Assembly: GCF_014650035.1 (NCBI RefSeq)
Contig: NZ_BMUE01000005.1
Location: 62,001-126,000, forward strand
DNA from: Streptomyces lucensis JCM 4490
GTDB taxonomy: Bacteria; Actinomycetota; Actinomycetes; Streptomycetales; Streptomycetaceae
Reading direction: 5' to 3'
DNA: 64,000 bases
Under the pieces are notes generated by a model that searched no databases, was not told the DNA's origin, and saw only the letters and a program-made list of their open reading frames with translations. The first letter of the stretch is position 1, and every line of letters starts with the position of its first letter. The position numbers and the translations under genes are program-made. Positions 1 to 8,550 of the stretch are shown here, in pieces.

Positions 1-275
1 TCGGGTACCGGCTGCCCACCGTGCGGGGGCTGGCCGAGTCCCTGGGGCTCGCGGTGAACACCGTGGCCAAGGCGTACCGGGCGCTGGAGACGGACGGGGT
101 GATCGAGACCCGGGGACGGCACGGCACGTTCGTGGCCGCCGCCGGTTCGGCCGCGGAGCGTGAGGCGTCGTCGGCCGCGCAGGCGTACGCGGAGCGGGTA
201 CGGCGGCTCGGACTGGGGGAGGCGGAGGCGCTGGCCGCGGTGCGGGACGCCCTGCGGGCGGCCTACGGCGAGTAG
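1..275 (+). CDS. GntR-family regulator, YtrA-like (3' part only)
   Basis: Only the end of this gene is in the window: the frame is open from base 3 and stops with TAG at 273-275. The visible 90 residues begin inside a winged helix; LPTVRGLAESLGLAVNTVAK is the recognition-helix region of GntR repressors and ETRGRHGTFV is the wing. Only about 45 alanine- and glutamate-rich residues follow, too few for a FadR, HutC or MocR effector domain, so the short YtrA subfamily is the best fit. YtrA regulators usually sit beside ABC-transporter genes, which would lie before base 1 and cannot be seen. The inducer is unknown. Confidence 0.85.
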   Translation, partial: GYRLPTVRGLAESLGLAVNTVAKAYRALETDGVIETRGRHGTFVAAAGSAAEREASSAAQAYAERVRRLGLGEAEALAAVRDALRAAYGE

Positions 276-303
276 GCGGGAGGCCTCACCGCGCCGTCGC
301 GCC

Positions 304-1074
304 TCACCGCGCCGTCGCGTGCTTCGGGACCCGGGTCACCGCCAGCCCCGCCCTGCCCGCCGCCCTGCCGAACACCACCGCGTCCCGGACCGCCGCGCCC
401 CCGGGGTCGTTGTTGAAGTAGGCGTACACGTCCTCCCCCTCCGGCCACGTCGTGGCGATGCGGTCCACCCAGGTCTCCAGGGACCGCCGGCCGTAGCGCG
501 GCCACGGCTGGGCACGGCCCTGGTGGAAGCGGACGTAGCCCCAGCCGGTGGTGCGCCACAGCGGGGTGACCGGGCGGGCCAGGACGTCCGCCCAGCACAG
601 GGCCGCGCCCCGCGACCGCAGGACGCTCCGCACCTCCGGCGTCCACCAGGAGTCGTGACGCGGCTCGACCGCGACCCGCGTACCGGGCGGGAAGCAGGCC
701 AGGCAGGCGTCCAGCAGGGACGGGTCGGCGCGCAGGGTGGGCGGGAGCTGGAGGAGGACCGGGCCCAGCCGGCCGCCGAGGCCCGCCGCGTGGGTCATCA
801 GCCGGTGGACCGGTTCCAAGGGGTCCTTCAGGCGCTTGATGTGGGTCAGGTAGCGGCTGGCCTTGACCGCCACCACGAAGTCGGGCGGGACCCGCGCCCG
901 CCAGGCGGCGAAGTTGTCGTAGGACGGCAGCCGGTAGAACGCGTTGTTGATCTCCACGGTCGCGAAGAGCCGGGTGTACTCCTCCAGCCACAGCCGTGCC
1001 GGGACTCCGGCCGGATAGACGAGGTCCCGCCAGTCCTTGTACTGCCACCCCGAGGTGCCGACGAACAAGGTCAT
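304..1074 (-). CDS. DUF72 family protein
   Basis: The 256-residue protein starts MTLFVGTSGWQYKDW, the hallmark N-terminus of the DUF72 (YecE-like) family, a TIM-barrel fold of unsettled activity. Other family blocks are visible: EINNAFYRLP, FVVAVKASRYLTHIKRLKD near residue 90, VAVEPRHDSWW near 155, and VYAYFNNDPGG near 225. Length is normal for the family. The ATG at 1074 was chosen because the conserved GTSGW block follows directly; longer versions of this frame read through into the antisense of the neighbouring ATPase gene. It lies 29 bp after the AAA ATPase gene on the same strand, so the two are probably co-transcribed. No catalytic role can be assigned from sequence. Confidence 0.9.
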   Translation of the reverse strand: MTLFVGTSGWQYKDWRDLVYPAGVPARLWLEEYTRLFATVEINNAFYRLPSYDNFAAWRARVPPDFVVAVKASRYLTHIKRLKDPLEPVHRLMTHAAGLGGRLGPVLLQLPPTLRADPSLLDACLACFPPGTRVAVEPRHDSWWTPEVRSVLRSRGAALCWADVLARPVTPLWRTTGWGYVRFHQGRAQPWPRYGRRSLETWVDRIATTWPEGEDVYAYFNNDPGGAAVRDAVVFGRAAGRAGLAVTRVPKHATAR

Positions 1075-1103
1075 GGAACCATCAAAGCACCCGGATCCGG
1101 CTC

Positions 1104-2198
1104 CTACAGGTACAGGCCCGCGTCCGCCCCCTCCCGGGCGCCCGGTACCGACGTCGGTGTCGTCCCGCGGCGCAGGGCGTACAGCTCGGCGAGGGTGGCG
1201 CCGTCCCGGCCGAGGCCCTGCTCGGTGCCGAGCCAGTCCACCGCCTCCGGGCGGGTCAGCGGGCCCACCTCGATGCGGGCCAGGCAGCGGCCCGGACGGA
1301 CCACGGCCGGGTGCAGGCGCTCCAGGTCCTCGTTGGTGGTGACGCCGACCAGGACGTTGCGGCCCTGGCCGAGCAGGCCGTCGGTCAGGTTCAGCAGCCG
1401 CGACAGGGCCTGCCCCGCCGTGTGCCGGGCCTCGCCGCGGATCAGCTCGTCGCAGTCCTCCAGCAGCAGGAGCCGCCAGCGGCCCTTGCCCGCGCCGTCG
1501 TCCTCGCCGATCGCGATGTCCATGAGATAGCCGACGTCGGAGAAGAGGCGTTCCGGGTCGAGTACGCAGTCGACCTGGCACCAGTCCCGCCAGGAGCGGG
1601 CCAGGGTGCGCAGCGCGGACGTCTTCCCGGTGCCGGGCGGGCCGTGCAGGAGCAGCAGCCGGCCCGCGATGTCCTCGGGGGTCGTGGTCATCAGCCGGTC
1701 CATGGCGTCCGCGACGGGCGCGGTGTAGTTGGGCCGGATCTCCTCCCAGGTGCCCGCGGAGATCTGACGGGTGGTCCGGTGCGGGCCCCGCCGCGGGGAG
1801 ACGTACCAGAAGCCCATCGTCACGTTCTCGGGCTGCGGTTCGGGCTCGTCGGCGGCGCCGTCGGTCGCCTGGTCGAGGATTCGTTTCGCCAGTTCGGCGG
1901 TGGTCGCGGTGACCGTGACGTCCGCGCCCCGGTTCCAGCGGGAGACCAGCAGCGTCCAGCCGTCGCCCTCCGCGAGGGTCGCGCTGCGGTCGTCGTCGCG
2001 GGCGACCCGCAGCACGCTGGCGCCGTCCGGCAGCAGGGTCGCGCCGGAGCGCACCCGGTCGATGTTCACCGCGTGCGAGTACGGCTGCTCGCCCGTCGCG
2101 AAGCGGCCGAGGAACAGCGCGTCGACGACGTCGGACGGCGAGTCGGAGTCGTCGACGTGGAGCCGGATCGGCAGAGCGTCGTGCGGGTTGGCAGACAT
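1104..2198 (-). CDS. AAA-family ATPase with N-terminal DUF5925 domain
   Basis: The protein has 364 residues. The first 150 or so match what I know as DUF5925 (VDDSDSPSDVVDALFLGRFA at the start, SRWNRGADVTVTATTAELA in the middle). A AAA module follows: Walker A GPPGTGKTSALR near residue 190, Walker B RLLLLEDCDEL near 235, sensor 1 LVGVTTNEDL near 275 and an arginine-finger-like VVRPGRC. The architecture is that of a soluble ATPase remodelling or disassembling a partner; the substrate is unknown. ATG 2198 was preferred over upstream starts because MSANPHDALPIRL is the family N-terminus as I remember it. It is the first gene of a likely two-gene unit with the DUF72 protein. Confidence 0.85.
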   Translation of the reverse strand: MSANPHDALPIRLHVDDSDSPSDVVDALFLGRFATGEQPYSHAVNIDRVRSGATLLPDGASVLRVARDDDRSATLAEGDGWTLLVSRWNRGADVTVTATTAELAKRILDQATDGAADEPEPQPENVTMGFWYVSPRRGPHRTTRQISAGTWEEIRPNYTAPVADAMDRLMTTTPEDIAGRLLLLHGPPGTGKTSALRTLARSWRDWCQVDCVLDPERLFSDVGYLMDIAIGEDDGAGKGRWRLLLLEDCDELIRGEARHTAGQALSRLLNLTDGLLGQGRNVLVGVTTNEDLERLHPAVVRPGRCLARIEVGPLTRPEAVDWLGTEQGLGRDGATLAELYALRRGTTPTSVPGAREGADAGLYL

Positions 2199-2338
2199 GC
2201 CGCCATGATCCGGCACGGATGCGCTCCGCGCACGGCATTTCCCTGCCCGGATTGACGCTGCGTCAACACGTCTGACATGTCCACGCAATAGATGAGCAGT
2301 GAACGTTTCGAGCTGATCTCGTTGAGATCACAAAAGTC

Positions 2339-2414
2339 TTGGCATGGACACTTCCCGTCAACACGCGTAGTTGCTACGACAGTTGCAGCAGACATCCTGC
2401 TAAAGGGAGGTTCC
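2339..2414 (+). promoter_or_regulatory. Leader of the secreted lipase gene with a short palindrome
   Basis: The stretch in front of the SGNH lipase carries a perfect short palindrome, CGTAG-TTG-CTACG at 2366-2378, preceded by TTGGCA at 2339-2344 and followed by the strong ribosome site AAAGGGAGG at 2402-2410. I recall near-identical leaders before other Streptomyces secreted hydrolase genes, which is knowledge rather than something shown here. The palindrome could be an operator or a small RNA hairpin. Confidence 0.45.
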
Positions 2415-3221
2415 ATGAGACGTTCCCGACTTACCGGATTCGTTACCTCGCTCCTCCTCGCCGCCGGCCTCGGTCTCACCGGGGCCGCTTCCGCGCAGGC
2501 GTCCTCGACGGCCGCGGCGGGCGGGTACGTGGCGCTCGGTGACTCGTACTCCTCCGGAGTGGGCTCCGGCAGCTACATCGGCTCCAGCGGCAGCTGCGAC
2601 CGCAGCACGAAGGCGTACCCGTACCTGTGGAACGCCGCCCACAGCCCGTCCTCGTTCGCCTTCAACGCCTGCTCGGGCGCCAAGACGGACGACGTGCTCG
2701 CCAACCAGCTCGGCTCGCTCAACTCCTCGACCTCACTGGTGTCCATCACCATCGGCGGCAACGACGCCGGCTTCGCCGACGTCATGACGACCTGCGTGCT
2801 CCAGTCCGACAGCACCTGCCTGTCCAAGATCAACACCGCGAGGGCGTACGTCGCCAACACGCTCCCCGGCAAGCTGGACACCGTCTACGACACGATCAGA
2901 GCCAAGGCCCCGTCCGCCCGGGTGGTCGTCATCGGCTACCCCCGCTTCTACCTGCTCGGCCAGGCCTGCCTCGGCCTCTCCGAGACCAAGCGCTCCGCGA
3001 TCAACGACGCGTCCGACTTCCTCGACGCCACCATCAAGACCCGCGCCACCGCCCACAACTTCGTCTTCGGCGACGTCCGCACCACCTTCTCCGGCCACGA
3101 GATCTGCTCCGGCAGCTCCTGGCTGCACAGCGTCAACTGGCTCGACATCGGCGAGTCGTACCACCCCACCGCGTCCGGTCAGGCGAGCGGTTACCTGCCG
3201 GTGTTCACCAACGCGGCGTGA
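2415..3221 (+). CDS. Secreted SGNH/GDSL-family lipase/esterase
   Basis: This 268-residue extracellular esterase or lipase has a signal peptide: MRRSR, a hydrophobic stretch LLLAAGLGLTGAASAQA, and a likely cut near residue 28. SGNH blocks are in order: nucleophile GDSYSSG near residue 44, GGNDAG with the catalytic Asn near 117, and DIGESYHPTASGQ with the catalytic His near 252. Six cysteines (DRST, NACSG, TTCV, TCLS, QACLG, EICSG contexts) fit the three disulfides of Streptomyces lipases of the S. rimosus type. AAAGGGAGG lies 4 bases before the ATG. It acts outside the cell on ester substrates, probably lipids; the exact substrate is unknown. It converges with the kinase gene downstream. Confidence 0.92.
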   Translation: MRRSRLTGFVTSLLLAAGLGLTGAASAQASSTAAAGGYVALGDSYSSGVGSGSYIGSSGSCDRSTKAYPYLWNAAHSPSSFAFNACSGAKTDDVLANQLGSLNSSTSLVSITIGGNDAGFADVMTTCVLQSDSTCLSKINTARAYVANTLPGKLDTVYDTIRAKAPSARVVVIGYPRFYLLGQACLGLSETKRSAINDASDFLDATIKTRATAHNFVFGDVRTTFSGHEICSGSSWLHSVNWLDIGESYHPTASGQASGYLPVFTNAA

Positions 3222-3242
3222 CCCGTCCGCGCTCACTCGTCA

Positions 3243-3278
3243 GGGCTCACCCGTCAGGGTGAACTCGTGGGTGAGCCC
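3243..3278. terminator. Bidirectional hairpin between lipase and kinase genes
   Basis: A perfect 9-bp stem, GGGCTCACC (3243-3251) and GGTGAGCCC (3270-3278), with an 18-base loop lies just after the lipase stop and overlaps the last codons of the convergent kinase gene. There is no T-tract. It probably ends transcription from both sides. Confidence 0.6.
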
Positions 3279-4882
3279 GAGGCGGAGGCGGAGGCCCCGT
3301 CCGACGGGGTCTCCGCCGTCGTGCAGGTCACCGAGAACGGCACGGCGGCCGACGCGTTGCGCACCGGACCGCGTACCTCCACGCTGATCTCGTTCTCCAG
3401 CGTCCCGCCGGCCCCGGGAAGGGCCGTCACCGTCACCCGGGCCCGCCCGGTCCGTGCGCCGCCCTCCGGGAAGGACAGCGTCCTCCACCCGCCGTCCGAC
3501 AGGGACCCGTGCGCAAGCACCCACCGGTACTCCACCAGGGCGGGCAGCCGCCGCACCGTGAACGTCGCCGTGAAAGCCGGCGCCTGCGCGGTGGGCGGGG
3601 GACAGGCCCCGGAGTACGCCGTGTGCGCCCCGGCCACCGTGACGTGCACGGACTGGGCCGGACCACTGCTCGCCGGAGAGCCGCTGTGCGTGGGCGGGAC
3701 CGGCGCCGCGGTGTCCGGACCGGTGCCGCCGCTCGCCGTGGGGGAGTGCGCTGCGCCGCTCGTCCGGCCGCCGCTCGCCGTCGCGTCACCCCACTCGTGC
3801 CCGCCGTCGGGGTGGGTCAGCGCGTACGTCAGCCCGGCCAGCGCCAGGACGACCGCGAGCGCGCCCACGGCCAGGACGAGCGCGGCACGGCGGTCCCGGC
3901 CCGGGCGCACGTCCTGTTCCGCGGTGGTCCCAGGGCCCGGGTACCCGGTGGGCAGCGGCGCGGGCGGGGCGCCGCGTGCCCCGGCCGGTGCGGGGCGGAC
4001 GGCCGTCGTCGGCGTGTACGGCGACGCCACGGACACCGTGTCCGCCCCGGGGGTCCCGCCCGCGGCGACCACCCGCAGGTCCGCCTCGGCCCGCTCGGCG
4101 GACAGCCGTCCGGCCGGGTCCTTGCGGAGCAGCCCGGCGATCACGGGAGCGAGCGGTCCGGCCCGGCGCGGCGGCGGCAACTCCTCGTCCACCACGGCGC
4201 GCAGGGTGCTCAGGGGGGTGTCCTGCCGGAACGGGGAGATCCCCTCGACCGCCGCGTACAGCAGCACGCCCAGAGACCACAGGTCCGACTCGGGCCCCGG
4301 CGTACGCCCCAACGCCCGCTCCGGGGACAGGTACTCGGGCGATCCGATCACTTCGCCGGTCATGGTCAGCGCGGAACTGCCCTCGACCGTGGCGATCCCG
4401 AAGTCCGTGAGGACGACCCGGCCGTCCTCGGCGAGCAGCACGTTGGCCGGCTTCACGTCCCGGTGCAGCACCCCGGCGGCGTGCGCGCCGCGCAGCGCGG
4501 ACAGCACCTCGGCACCGATGTGCGCGGCCCGCGCCGGCGGCAGCGGGCCCTCCGCCTCCAGCCGGTCGGCGAGGGACGGCCCGTGCACCAGCTCCATCAC
4601 GATCCAGGGCCGTCCGCCCTCCAGCGCCACGTCGTAGACGGTCACCACGTTGCGGTTCGCGACCCGGGCCGCCGCCCACGCCTCGCGCTCCAGGCGCGCG
4701 TACATCCGCTCGACGTCCGGGGCGGGCAGCCCGGCCGGGGCCCGCACCTCCTTGACGGCGACCTCGCGGTGCAGCACCTCGTCCCGGGCCCGCCACACGG
4801 TGCCCATGCCGCCCGCGCCCAGCGGGGCCAGCAGACGGTAGCGCCCCGCGATCACACGTTCACGGCCCGGCTCTTCGGACAC
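3254..4882 (-). CDS. Membrane Ser/Thr protein kinase (PknB type)
   Basis: A Hanks-type kinase of 542 residues. Kinase motifs in order: P-loop GAGGMGTVW near residue 22, catalytic Lys in VAVKEV, HRDVKPANVLL near 137, DFGIATVEG near 157, and SPEYLSPERALG in the P+1 region. A proline-rich juxtamembrane segment leads to one transmembrane helix near residues 331-354, then about 185 extracellular residues rich in Ser, Thr, Gly and Pro with a compact domain near the end. That domain contains two cysteines and has no PASTA signature. GTG 4882 is favoured over the TTG 12 bases upstream because GGGGG sits at proper spacing before it. It probably senses an envelope signal; targets are unknown. It lies downstream of, and codirectional with, the NicO gene (44 bp). 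Confidence 0.9.
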   Translation of the reverse strand: MSEEPGRERVIAGRYRLLAPLGAGGMGTVWRARDEVLHREVAVKEVRAPAGLPAPDVERMYARLEREAWAAARVANRNVVTVYDVALEGGRPWIVMELVHGPSLADRLEAEGPLPPARAAHIGAEVLSALRGAHAAGVLHRDVKPANVLLAEDGRVVLTDFGIATVEGSSALTMTGEVIGSPEYLSPERALGRTPGPESDLWSLGVLLYAAVEGISPFRQDTPLSTLRAVVDEELPPPRRAGPLAPVIAGLLRKDPAGRLSAERAEADLRVVAAGGTPGADTVSVASPYTPTTAVRPAPAGARGAPPAPLPTGYPGPGTTAEQDVRPGRDRRAALVLAVGALAVVLALAGLTYALTHPDGGHEWGDATASGGRTSGAAHSPTASGGTGPDTAAPVPPTHSGSPASSGPAQSVHVTVAGAHTAYSGACPPPTAQAPAFTATFTVRRLPALVEYRWVLAHGSLSDGGWRTLSFPEGGARTGRARVTVTALPGAGGTLENEISVEVRGPVRNASAAVPFSVTCTTAETPSDGASASASGSPTSSP

Positions 4883-4926
4883 GGGTGCCCCCAAGGCATC
4901 TCGCGCGAATTCTCCATAAAAGTAGC

Positions 4927-6666
4927 TCAGCCGAGCGCGGATGCGGCCCCCTTGAGCACCAATCCGACACCGAGCGCGACGACGACCGCCGCGGAGACCA
5001 GCGGCAGGGTCCGGCGCACCAGGGCGGCCAGCGGGTGCGCGGTCCAGCGCGGACGCCGCTCCAGCACCCGGGTCACCCCCGACCCCAGCCGGACGACGGC
5101 GAACCCGGCCGCGGTGAGCGTCAGCGCGAGACCCGCCCCGTACGCCACGACGAGCAGCAGCCCGAACCAGGCCTTGCCGAGCGCGGCCGCGCCGACGAGC
5201 ACGACCACGGCGGACGGGCTGGGGACCAGACCGCCGGCGAAGCCGAGCAGGATCGTGCCGCGCAGGGTGGGTGCGGTGGGGTGGCTGTGGGTGTGACCGC
5301 CGTGGGTGTGCACCACGCCACCCTGATGGTGGTGGCCGTCGTGGTCGTGGTGTCCGCCGTCGTGACCGTGGTCGTGGTGGTGGACGCCGTCCTGGTCGTG
5401 GTGGTGGTCGTGGTGGTGCCCGGCGTCGTGGTCGTCGTAGTGGTGAGGGTGGGCGTGCCCCGTGTGCTCGTGGTGGGGATGGGTGTGTCCGTCGTGCACG
5501 TGGTCGGCGTGGGCGTGCGCCTCGCTGTCGTGACGGTGCCCGGCTCCGGAGGCTTCCCGAGCCGCACCGACCAGGGCCAACGGGCGGGCCTCCGCGTGCT
5601 CGTGGTCATGCTCGTGTCCGTGCGGGTGCCGGTGCGGCCGTGCGTGCGCGCGGGTGCGCCAGGCGCGGCGTACGAGATCGACGCCGGCCACGAGCACCAG
5701 GACGCCGCTGGCGATGCCCAGCCAGGCGATCACCGAGGGCGTGGCGGCGGAGCCGGCCGTGACGAGCAGGCCCAGGGCGACCACGCCCAGGGTGTGGGTC
5801 ACCGTGACCGAGGCGGCCAGCGGCAGCACGTCCCGCATCCGCGCCCGGCCGCCGCGCGCGGCCGCCGTCGCGGCCATCAGGGTCTTGCCGTGACCCGGCG
5901 CGAGCGCGTGCATCGCGCCCAGGACGACCGCGATGAGCAGGGCGAGCGCGGCGAACCCGACGGTGAGGTCACGCCGGGCCACGAGGTCGCCCAGGGCCTG
6001 GGTCCAGCGGTCGGCGCCCCGGGGCAGCACACCGGCGCCGGGGGCGTCCTGCCGCTCCTCGGCGAGCGCCGGGCCGCCGGGCCGCACCCGCAGTGACGCG
6101 GCGGTGGTGTCGGCGGGCGACGACAGCAGGTCCTTCGGATACGTGGTCAGTTCGTGCGTCACCGACCTCTTCGGCACGTCCGTCGCGGTGAGCGTCATCC
6201 GGTCGCCGCGCGCGGTGATCTCCCGCCAGCCGGGCCCGCCGGCCGCGCCCGCGCCGCGGAAGCCGAGGTCCACCGTGCCGTGGCGGGGGAGCGGGGCGGT
6301 CAGCCGGCACTCCACGCGCAGGGTGTTCAGCCCGGCCTGGCCGGGGCGCAGGCGGGCCGTGCCGCTCTCGACGGTCAGGGCGGCCGGGCGCCCGCCGACG
6401 GTGAGGGCGCTGCCCTTGGCCGCCCGCGCACACCGCTGCCGGGCCCACGCCGCCCGGCCCAGCCGCTCCAGGTCGGGCTTCGCCTGGGTCGCCGGGATCT
6501 CGGCGAGGTCCTCCACGTGGTCGACGCGGAGCTGTCCGGGAGCGGCGACCAGGCCGTCGTAGCGGTTGACGGTGAAGTTGCCGAGGGGGTGGGCGCTCGC
6601 GGCGCCGGCCGGGAGGAGCCCGAGGACGCAGGCGGCGAGGAGGACCAGCAGCAGACGCGGTTTCAC
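4927..6666 (-). CDS. NicO-family nickel/cobalt transporter with a His-rich loop
   Basis: This 579-residue membrane protein has a signal-like start (LLLVLLAACVLGLLPAGAAS), an extracytoplasmic N-terminal domain to about residue 240, and then about six helices. The metal-site motif HALAPGHGKT lies near residue 262 in the first transport helix, as in NicO/RcnA proteins. Between helices, residues about 340-462 form an extreme His/Asp/Gly tract with many HDH, HHDH and HTHSH repeats, a probable metal buffer. The GTG start overlaps the TGA of the upstream TPR gene by 3 bases, so translation is coupled. Nickel or cobalt is the family expectation; whether it imports or exports is not decided by sequence. 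Confidence 0.85.
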   Translation of the reverse strand: MKPRLLLVLLAACVLGLLPAGAASAHPLGNFTVNRYDGLVAAPGQLRVDHVEDLAEIPATQAKPDLERLGRAAWARQRCARAAKGSALTVGGRPAALTVESGTARLRPGQAGLNTLRVECRLTAPLPRHGTVDLGFRGAGAAGGPGWREITARGDRMTLTATDVPKRSVTHELTTYPKDLLSSPADTTAASLRVRPGGPALAEERQDAPGAGVLPRGADRWTQALGDLVARRDLTVGFAALALLIAVVLGAMHALAPGHGKTLMAATAAARGGRARMRDVLPLAASVTVTHTLGVVALGLLVTAGSAATPSVIAWLGIASGVLVLVAGVDLVRRAWRTRAHARPHRHPHGHEHDHEHAEARPLALVGAAREASGAGHRHDSEAHAHADHVHDGHTHPHHEHTGHAHPHHYDDHDAGHHHDHHHDQDGVHHHDHGHDGGHHDHDGHHHQGGVVHTHGGHTHSHPTAPTLRGTILLGFAGGLVPSPSAVVVLVGAAALGKAWFGLLLVVAYGAGLALTLTAAGFAVVRLGSGVTRVLERRPRWTAHPLAALVRRTLPLVSAAVVVALGVGLVLKGAASALG

Positions 6667-8519
6667 TTCGTACCCTCCAGGGCCTTGCGGGCCCGTGCGG
6701 CGCCCAGCGGGGAGAACCCGGGGTTCAGCTTCAGCGCCGAGGCCAGCGAGGCGCGCCCGGCCGCGCGGTGGCCCGTGGCCAGCTCGATCACACCGCGGTG
6801 GTAGAGGAAGGACGCGTTGCGGTAGCCGGTGCCGGTGGCCCGGCGGGCGTACGGCAGGGCCTCGGCGTCCCGGCCGTTGACGTGCAGCGCCCAGGCCAGG
6901 GCGTCCGCCGTGTGCACGGTGTGCCGGCGGGACCATTCGGCGCGGGCCGCCCGCAGCGCGGCCGTCCGGTCGCCGTGGTCGGCGGCGGCCAGCGCGGTGT
7001 CCAGGTCCGCGTTGACGCCGTTGGCGCGGGCCAGCGCGATCCAGGCGTCCACGAGGGCGTACTGCCGCCCGGCCCGGGCCCGGTCGCCGGCCGTGCCCCG
7101 CGCCTCGTACAGCTCGCCCAGTTCGACGAGCGGGCCCGGCAGCGGGTACCGCGCGACCACCGTCTCCAGTCCCTTGATCGCCGCCGCCCGGTCACCGCTC
7201 GCCGCCTGCGCGCGGGCCCGGCCCTCCAGCGCCGGGAGGTAGTCGTCGTCGGCGGCCAGGGCACGGGCGTAGAAGGTGAGGGCCGCCTTGTGGTCGCCCT
7301 GGTTGAAGGCGAGCTGGCCGAGCTGCGCGGCCACGTACGCCGTGTCCCCGGGTGACGTGGCGGCGGACAGCGCCTGACGCAGCACCCGGCGGGCCGTGGT
7401 CACGTCCCCGCGCAGCTCGCGCACGTACGCGTACCGGGTGAAGACCGGCACGCCCGGCTTGCGGGCGTCGGCGGTCCCGGCGGCCTTCGCCGCCTCGGCG
7501 TACCGGCCGAGTTCCACCAGGGCGTCGATACGGGAGGACAGCGCGCGCTCGCTGTAGGGGTTCTGTCGGAGGGCCCGATCGGCGAAGGCCAAAGCGTTCT
7601 TGAAGTCGTGCCGCGCGGCGGCGAGGGCGGCGCGGCCGGCCAGGGCCTGGTCGTTGTCCGGGGCCAGCGAGAGGGACCGTCCCAGCGCCTTCTCCGCCTG
7701 CGGGTACCGGGACGGATCACCCTTGGTCCGCGCCTGCTCGACGTAGGCCAGGCCGAGGGTGGCCCAGCTGCCGGAGTCCCGCGGCTGGGAGCGCAGATGG
7801 GCCTGCAGCGCGGCGATGCCCGCGTCGAGGTTCCCGCCGCCGAGGACGGCGGGGTCCACGGCGCTGGAGGCCGCCGGCACCGGCGCCGGCTCCCGGTCCG
7901 CGCCGAGAGCGATCGCACCGCCGGTCATGGCGACCGCCAGCAGTGCCGCGCAGAGGCCCAGTTGTGCGGCGTGCCGGCGCCGCCCGGCGGCGGCCACCCG
8001 GCGGACGGCGGCGACCCGCTCGCCGGGCTCCGAGGGCGCACCTCCGTCGGACCCTGAGTGCGCACGCCCGTCGGAATCCGAGGGCGCACCCCCCTCGGGG
8101 TCCGAGGCCGCGCCGCCGTCGGGGTCCGAGGCCGCATGCGCGCTGAGGTCCGAAGCCGTACGCCCGTCGAACTCTGAGGGCGCGCCCCCGTCGGGGTCCG
8201 AGGCCGCATGGTCGCCGCGGTCCGAGGGCGCACCTCCGTCGGACCCTGAGTGCGCACGCCCGTCGGAATCCGAGGGCGCACCCCCGTCGGGCTGCGAGGC
8301 CGCGCGCTCGCCGGGGTCCGAGGGCGCGCGCCCGTCGGGGCCCCCGGCCGCGGCACCGGGTGCGCCCTCGGCCGGGGCACCGTCGCGCGCCCCGGCCTGG
8401 GCCTTCGGCGTACCGGGCTCCCCGGAACCCTCCCGCTCCGGGTCCGTCCGCCGCTCGCCGGCCCCGTCGGCGTCGCCGTGCCGGTCATCCCTGTGCGGGT
8501 CGTTCGTACGCGGGGACAT
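6663..8519 (-). CDS. TPR-repeat membrane protein with low-complexity N-terminus
   Basis: The protein has 618 residues. Roughly the first 180 are disordered, built of degenerate Ser/Asp/Gly/Ala repeats (variants of SDSDGRAHSGSDGGAP). One transmembrane helix (LGLCAALLAVAMTGGAIALG) follows near residues 183-203, then some 400 residues of tetratricopeptide repeats, for example NLDAGIAALQAHLRS, WATLGLAYVEQA and YPQAEKALGRSLSLAPDN. ATG 8519 is preferred over GTG 8525 because GAGGAG lies just ahead of it. It is the middle gene between the DUF4331 protein and the NicO transporter and overlaps the latter, so it is probably an assembly or scaffold partner of them. No enzyme activity is expected. Confidence 0.85.
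   Translation of the reverse strand: MSPRTNDPHRDDRHGDADGAGERRTDPEREGSGEPGTPKAQAGARDGAPAEGAPGAAAGGPDGRAPSDPGERAASQPDGGAPSDSDGRAHSGSDGGAPSDRGDHAASDPDGGAPSEFDGRTASDLSAHAASDPDGGAASDPEGGAPSDSDGRAHSGSDGGAPSEPGERVAAVRRVAAAGRRRHAAQLGLCAALLAVAMTGGAIALGADREPAPVPAASSAVDPAVLGGGNLDAGIAALQAHLRSQPRDSGSWATLGLAYVEQARTKGDPSRYPQAEKALGRSLSLAPDNDQALAGRAALAAARHDFKNALAFADRALRQNPYSERALSSRIDALVELGRYAEAAKAAGTADARKPGVPVFTRYAYVRELRGDVTTARRVLRQALSAATSPGDTAYVAAQLGQLAFNQGDHKAALTFYARALAADDDYLPALEGRARAQAASGDRAAAIKGLETVVARYPLPGPLVELGELYEARGTAGDRARAGRQYALVDAWIALARANGVNADLDTALAAADHGDRTAALRAARAEWSRRHTVHTADALAWALHVNGRDAEALPYARRATGTGYRNASFLYHRGVIELATGHRAAGRASLASALKLNPGFSPLGAARARKALEGTK
8029..8285. repeat. In-frame direct repeats inside the TPR gene
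   Basis: A 65-base segment at 8029-8093 recurs without mismatch at 8221-8285. The offset is 192 bases, exactly 64 codons. Between and around the two copies are shorter degenerate units of the same kind. They encode the Ser/Asp/Gly-rich linker ahead of the membrane helix. Confidence 0.9.
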
Positions 8520-8550
8520 GCCCACTCCTCGGTCGCCTGGTGGTGTCGGA

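Noticed and set aside
304..2238. A 644-codon frame covering the DUF72 gene and the antisense of the ATPase gene
   Set aside because: Only its last 256 codons (from ATG 1074) show family homology; the first part is an Arg/Pro-rich shadow of the ATPase gene.
4885..6096. A Val/Gly-rich plus-strand frame across the NicO gene
   Set aside because: The valine runs are the antisense of the His-coding CAC/CAT codons of the His-rich loop.
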